Below are positions 21,579-23,850 of a stretch of 23,850 nucleotides of DNA, piece after piece. Source of the DNA: Methanohalobium sp046546175. Its GTDB lineage: Archaea; Halobacteriota; Methanosarcinia; Methanosarcinales; Methanosarcinaceae. The DNA lies in contig NZ_JBKGYF010000023.1 in the NCBI RefSeq assembly GCF_046546175.1, positions 1 through 23,850 of the forward strand. Reading direction: 5' to 3'. The notes under the pieces were generated by a model that was given only the letters and a program-made list of their open reading frames with translations, made no database searches and was not told the DNA's origin. A program made the position numbers and the translations under genes. Position 1 is the stretch's first letter. Each line of letters opens with the position of its first letter.

Positions 21579-23507
21579 ATGAAATATAGTCTTGGAATTG
21601 ATGCAGGCGGCACCTATACAGATGCTGTTATTTTAAGAAATTCGGATGAAAAGATAATTGAAACCAATAAAGCTCTAACTACCTATCCGGACCCTATTAC
21701 AGGTATCAGTAATGCTTTGGATGGGCTGGATGAGAGTTATCTTAAATCTGTAAAAACGGTTTCTGTTTCAACCACTCTTTCTACAAACAGTATATTGGAA
21801 GGTACTGGTTTTCCTGTTGGATTAATATTGATTGGTGATTTCGATTTTAAACAGGATTTGCCAACAAAATACTATATCCAGGTTTCCGGGGGACACAATC
21901 ATAAAGGTGGAGAAAAGGCACCCCTTGACATAGAATCGATTGAGGATTTTGTATATCAGGTAAAAGATAAGGTTTCAGCTTTTGCAGTATCATCCTTCTT
22001 TAGCAACAGGAATCCCGATCATGAGGAAGATGTCAGAGAATGGATAAATCTGGTTACAGACCACCCGGTTGTCTGTTCACATGAATTATCACAAGACCTT
22101 GGAGCATTTGAAAGGGCTACTACTGCATTTTTCAATGCCCAGTTGATACCGGTGACAGATAAATTCATGCACACAGTCGAATCAGAGATAAAATCAAGGG
22201 GCATGGATGCCAGAATTTTCATGCTGAAATGCGATGGTTCGGTTGTGAGTATTAATAAAGCACTGGAAAAACCCATAGAATCGATATTTTCAGGGCCCGC
22301 GGCAAGTCTTGTTGGAGGGTCGTTCCTTATTCAGAATGGTACATGTGCCGTTATCGATGTTGGAGGTACAAGTACAGATATTTCTGTCATCTACAACAGT
22401 GTGCCTCAAATGAGCGATACCGGGGCAGTTGTAGGTGGATGGGAAACCATGGTAAAAGCCATCAAAATGGAAACATCTGCAATGGGTGGGGACAGTCATA
22501 TTTGGGTTAAGGAAAATGAAGTTTATTTCGGCTCCGGACGGGTGATTCCATTATGCAGAGCTGCGGTTATATACCCGGATTTCCTGAACCTGTTGAAAAG
22601 AAACCCTATTCCGCCTGTCAATCTTGAGAGTGAGAATTATCAACCAACAAGGTTCTTTATTAAAAGCGGATATGAACCTCTTGAAATCGATAAAGAGGAA
22701 AAGGAAATATTTGATGCAATCAAAGATGAACCTACATCACTTTCTGAAATCAAGGATAGAATCAACAAATATCCATCCAGAAAACTTCTCAAATCCCTTA
22801 TTCAAAAACGACTGGTTCAGCCTATTGGATTTACTCCCACGGATGCTCTTCATGTCCTTGGTGATTATACTGAACGCAACGTTGAAGCTGCAAATATGGG
22901 AGCAGAATCACTTGCTTCATTGACAAGGATGGATGATAAATATCAGTTCTGTGAATATATAAAACGCGAATTTACCAAGAACATGGCATCTAACCTTGTG
23001 TCCTTCTTCCTTGATGGAGTATCAGAATCCGAAATACGGAAGTCGTTTGATATAGATTCCCCTGTCAAATATAAAATTGATATACCGGTTGTATTGATAG
23101 GGGGACCTGTAAGTGCGTTTTCAGAGAAGTTAAAAGAAATCATTGATGCAGAAATTGAGGTCCCTGAAAATTCCAGTGTAGGTAATGCTGCAGGAGCTTT
23201 ATCTGCAAAGGGAATGAGAAGGGTTGAAATACTGATACGACGGACATCTATTTTTGCACCGGGATGGGATTATTACGTATTTTCTGAAAATGGGCGGGTA
23301 GAATGTCATGGATATAATGAAGCACTTGAGTATGCAAGGAAATTGGGTGAATCAATAATCCTCGATTATATGGAAGATATAGGTCTCGACCCAGATCATA
23401 TCCAGATAGACATGGATAAAAAAGAAATCATACCCAATGGTTGGGATACGCCCATGGAATCAAGAGTTGTTGTACTTGGACTGGCAACACATCCAGGGAA
23501 AGCTTAA
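21579..23507 (+). CDS. Hydantoinase/oxoprolinase family protein (HyuA-like)
   Basis: A 642-residue ASKHA-type ATPase-fold protein related to N-methylhydantoinase A and 5-oxoprolinase, enzymes that open cyclic amides with ATP; the archaeal substrate is unknown. N-terminal phosphate loop SLGIDAGGTYTDAVIL, then VSTTLSTNSILEG, SFFSNRNPDHE, SGPAASLVGGSFL and CAVIDVGGTSTDISVIY, with a late GNAAGALSAKG. Residues about 360-425 form an insert between core motifs (EKEIFDAIKDEPTSLSEIKD, then KLLKSLIQKRLVQPIGFTPT) resembling a winged helix. The start is ATG 21579 (MKYSLGIDAGG), with GGAG nine bases before; ATG 21564 overlaps that SD. A DUF2769 gene follows after 49 bases. No HyuB partner is in view. Confidence 0.85.
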   Translation: MKYSLGIDAGGTYTDAVILRNSDEKIIETNKALTTYPDPITGISNALDGLDESYLKSVKTVSVSTTLSTNSILEGTGFPVGLILIGDFDFKQDLPTKYYIQVSGGHNHKGGEKAPLDIESIEDFVYQVKDKVSAFAVSSFFSNRNPDHEEDVREWINLVTDHPVVCSHELSQDLGAFERATTAFFNAQLIPVTDKFMHTVESEIKSRGMDARIFMLKCDGSVVSINKALEKPIESIFSGPAASLVGGSFLIQNGTCAVIDVGGTSTDISVIYNSVPQMSDTGAVVGGWETMVKAIKMETSAMGGDSHIWVKENEVYFGSGRVIPLCRAAVIYPDFLNLLKRNPIPPVNLESENYQPTRFFIKSGYEPLEIDKEEKEIFDAIKDEPTSLSEIKDRINKYPSRKLLKSLIQKRLVQPIGFTPTDALHVLGDYTERNVEAANMGAESLASLTRMDDKYQFCEYIKREFTKNMASNLVSFFLDGVSESEIRKSFDIDSPVKYKIDIPVVLIGGPVSAFSEKLKEIIDAEIEVPENSSVGNAAGALSAKGMRRVEILIRRTSIFAPGWDYYVFSENGRVECHGYNEALEYARKLGESIILDYMEDIGLDPDHIQIDMDKKEIIPNGWDTPMESRVVVLGLATHPGKA

Positions 23508-23556
23508 AGAATTTACAATTACTACCTTCCCCTATTATTTTTGAAACCGGGATAAT

Positions 23557-23787
23557 ATGAACAACTCGAAAAAATACGGTAGGTACTTCGGAATCTGTCC
23601 ATCATACCACCATGCAAAAGCCTGCAAATGTGTAGTATGTCCGTCCTATCCTGGGACAGATGAAATGATGTACTGTGCAAGGGGGACAGATAGACCAGCC
23701 GGTAAGAAAATGGGTTGTTTGTGTACTGAATGTGGAGGGTACAAAAAATTCGGTCTTGAAGGTGACTATTTCTGCCAGAACCTTTGA
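23557..23787 (+). CDS. DUF2769-type cysteine-rich small protein
   Basis: A 76-residue protein with nine cysteines. The pattern FGICPSYHHAKACKCVVCPS, YPGTDEMMYCARG, MGCLCTECGGY and YFCQNL matches DUF2769, a family common in methanogens and of unknown function. The spacing suggests binding of two or more zinc ions or a small Fe-S cluster. The N-terminus is basic (NNSKKYGRY); no signal or membrane helix is seen. The ATG 23557 is preceded by GGGATAAT, a weak ribosome site. It lies 49 bases after the hydantoinase-like gene, so it may be co-transcribed. Confidence 0.8.
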   Translation: MNNSKKYGRYFGICPSYHHAKACKCVVCPSYPGTDEMMYCARGTDRPAGKKMGCLCTECGGYKKFGLEGDYFCQNL

Positions 23788-23822
23788 TTAGTTCTGAGAC
23801 TATCAAATTAGCTTTTCGTTTT

Positions 23823-23842
23823 AAAAAAGGAACTCTTTTTTT
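23823..23842 (+). terminator. A/T hairpin with T-run, probable terminator after DUF2769
   Basis: AAAAAAG (23823-23829) and CTTTTTT (23835-23841) surround a five-base loop and end in a T-run. Archaeal RNA polymerase terminates at T-tracts, and this one lies about 35 bases after the last stop codon. Confidence 0.45.
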
Positions 23843-23850
23843 CATCTTTA

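Noticed and set aside
1..23850. tRNA genes, insertion sequences, integrases, restriction or defence genes
   Set aside because: Searched by eye on both strands and in all gene products; none could be supported.

Overview
This window looks like the chromosome of a methanogenic archaeon of the Methanosarcinales, probably a salt-adapted member of the Methanosarcinaceae (a Methanohalobium- or Methanosalsum-like genus is an inference). The evidence is a methyl-H4SPT:coenzyme M methyltransferase (mtr) operon in the order E-D-C-B-A-F-G, an S-layer protein with two Methanosarcina-type S-layer domains, SRP19, an archaeal Fap7/AK6-type kinase, a DUF2769 protein, TATA-box promoters, AT-rich DNA and very acidic proteins. 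No tRNA, rRNA, CRISPR array, insertion sequence or integrase was found.

Layout. 1-3924 (minus): mtrE-D-C-B-A-F and most of mtrG, tightly coupled and each with a strong Shine-Dalgarno (SD) site; mtrH should follow outside the window. 3925-4226: a promoter region rich in inverted repeats. 4227-6277: a TIM-barrel sugar isomerase-like protein, a small hypothetical protein, SRP19 and a bactofilin-like beta-helix protein. 6278-8900 (minus): a NitT/TauT/SsuABC-type ABC importer. It is divergent from an HTH regulator with a PrpR-like sensor domain (9056-9586), and a perfect 7-5-7 palindrome lies between them. 9593-13375 (minus): a giant surface protein made of four fibronectin-III-like repeats, two S-layer domains, Ig-like domains and a C-terminal membrane anchor. 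13426-16109 (minus): thiL, a coiled-coil protein, a frameshifted mscS and a ferredoxin. 16356-20230 (plus): trpDFEG with a palindromic operator-like leader, followed by an AK6-type kinase. 20823-21326 (minus): two very small genes separated by a long inverted repeat. 21579-23787 (plus): a hydantoinase/oxoprolinase-family protein and a DUF2769 protein.

The most notable observation concerns UAG. Two core biosynthetic genes, thiL and trpF, are each interrupted by one in-frame TAG, and the reading frame and family motifs continue straight through it. None of the 28 terminal stop codons I could inspect is TAG; all are TAA or TGA. This is what a pyrrolysine-decoding genome would look like, with UAG probably read as pyrrolysine in thiamine and tryptophan biosynthesis enzymes. 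The mscS lesion differs: it is a one-base frameshift in a T run. Other points are several operator-like palindromes tied to divergent promoters, and two small SD-led genes that a length-limited gene finder would miss.
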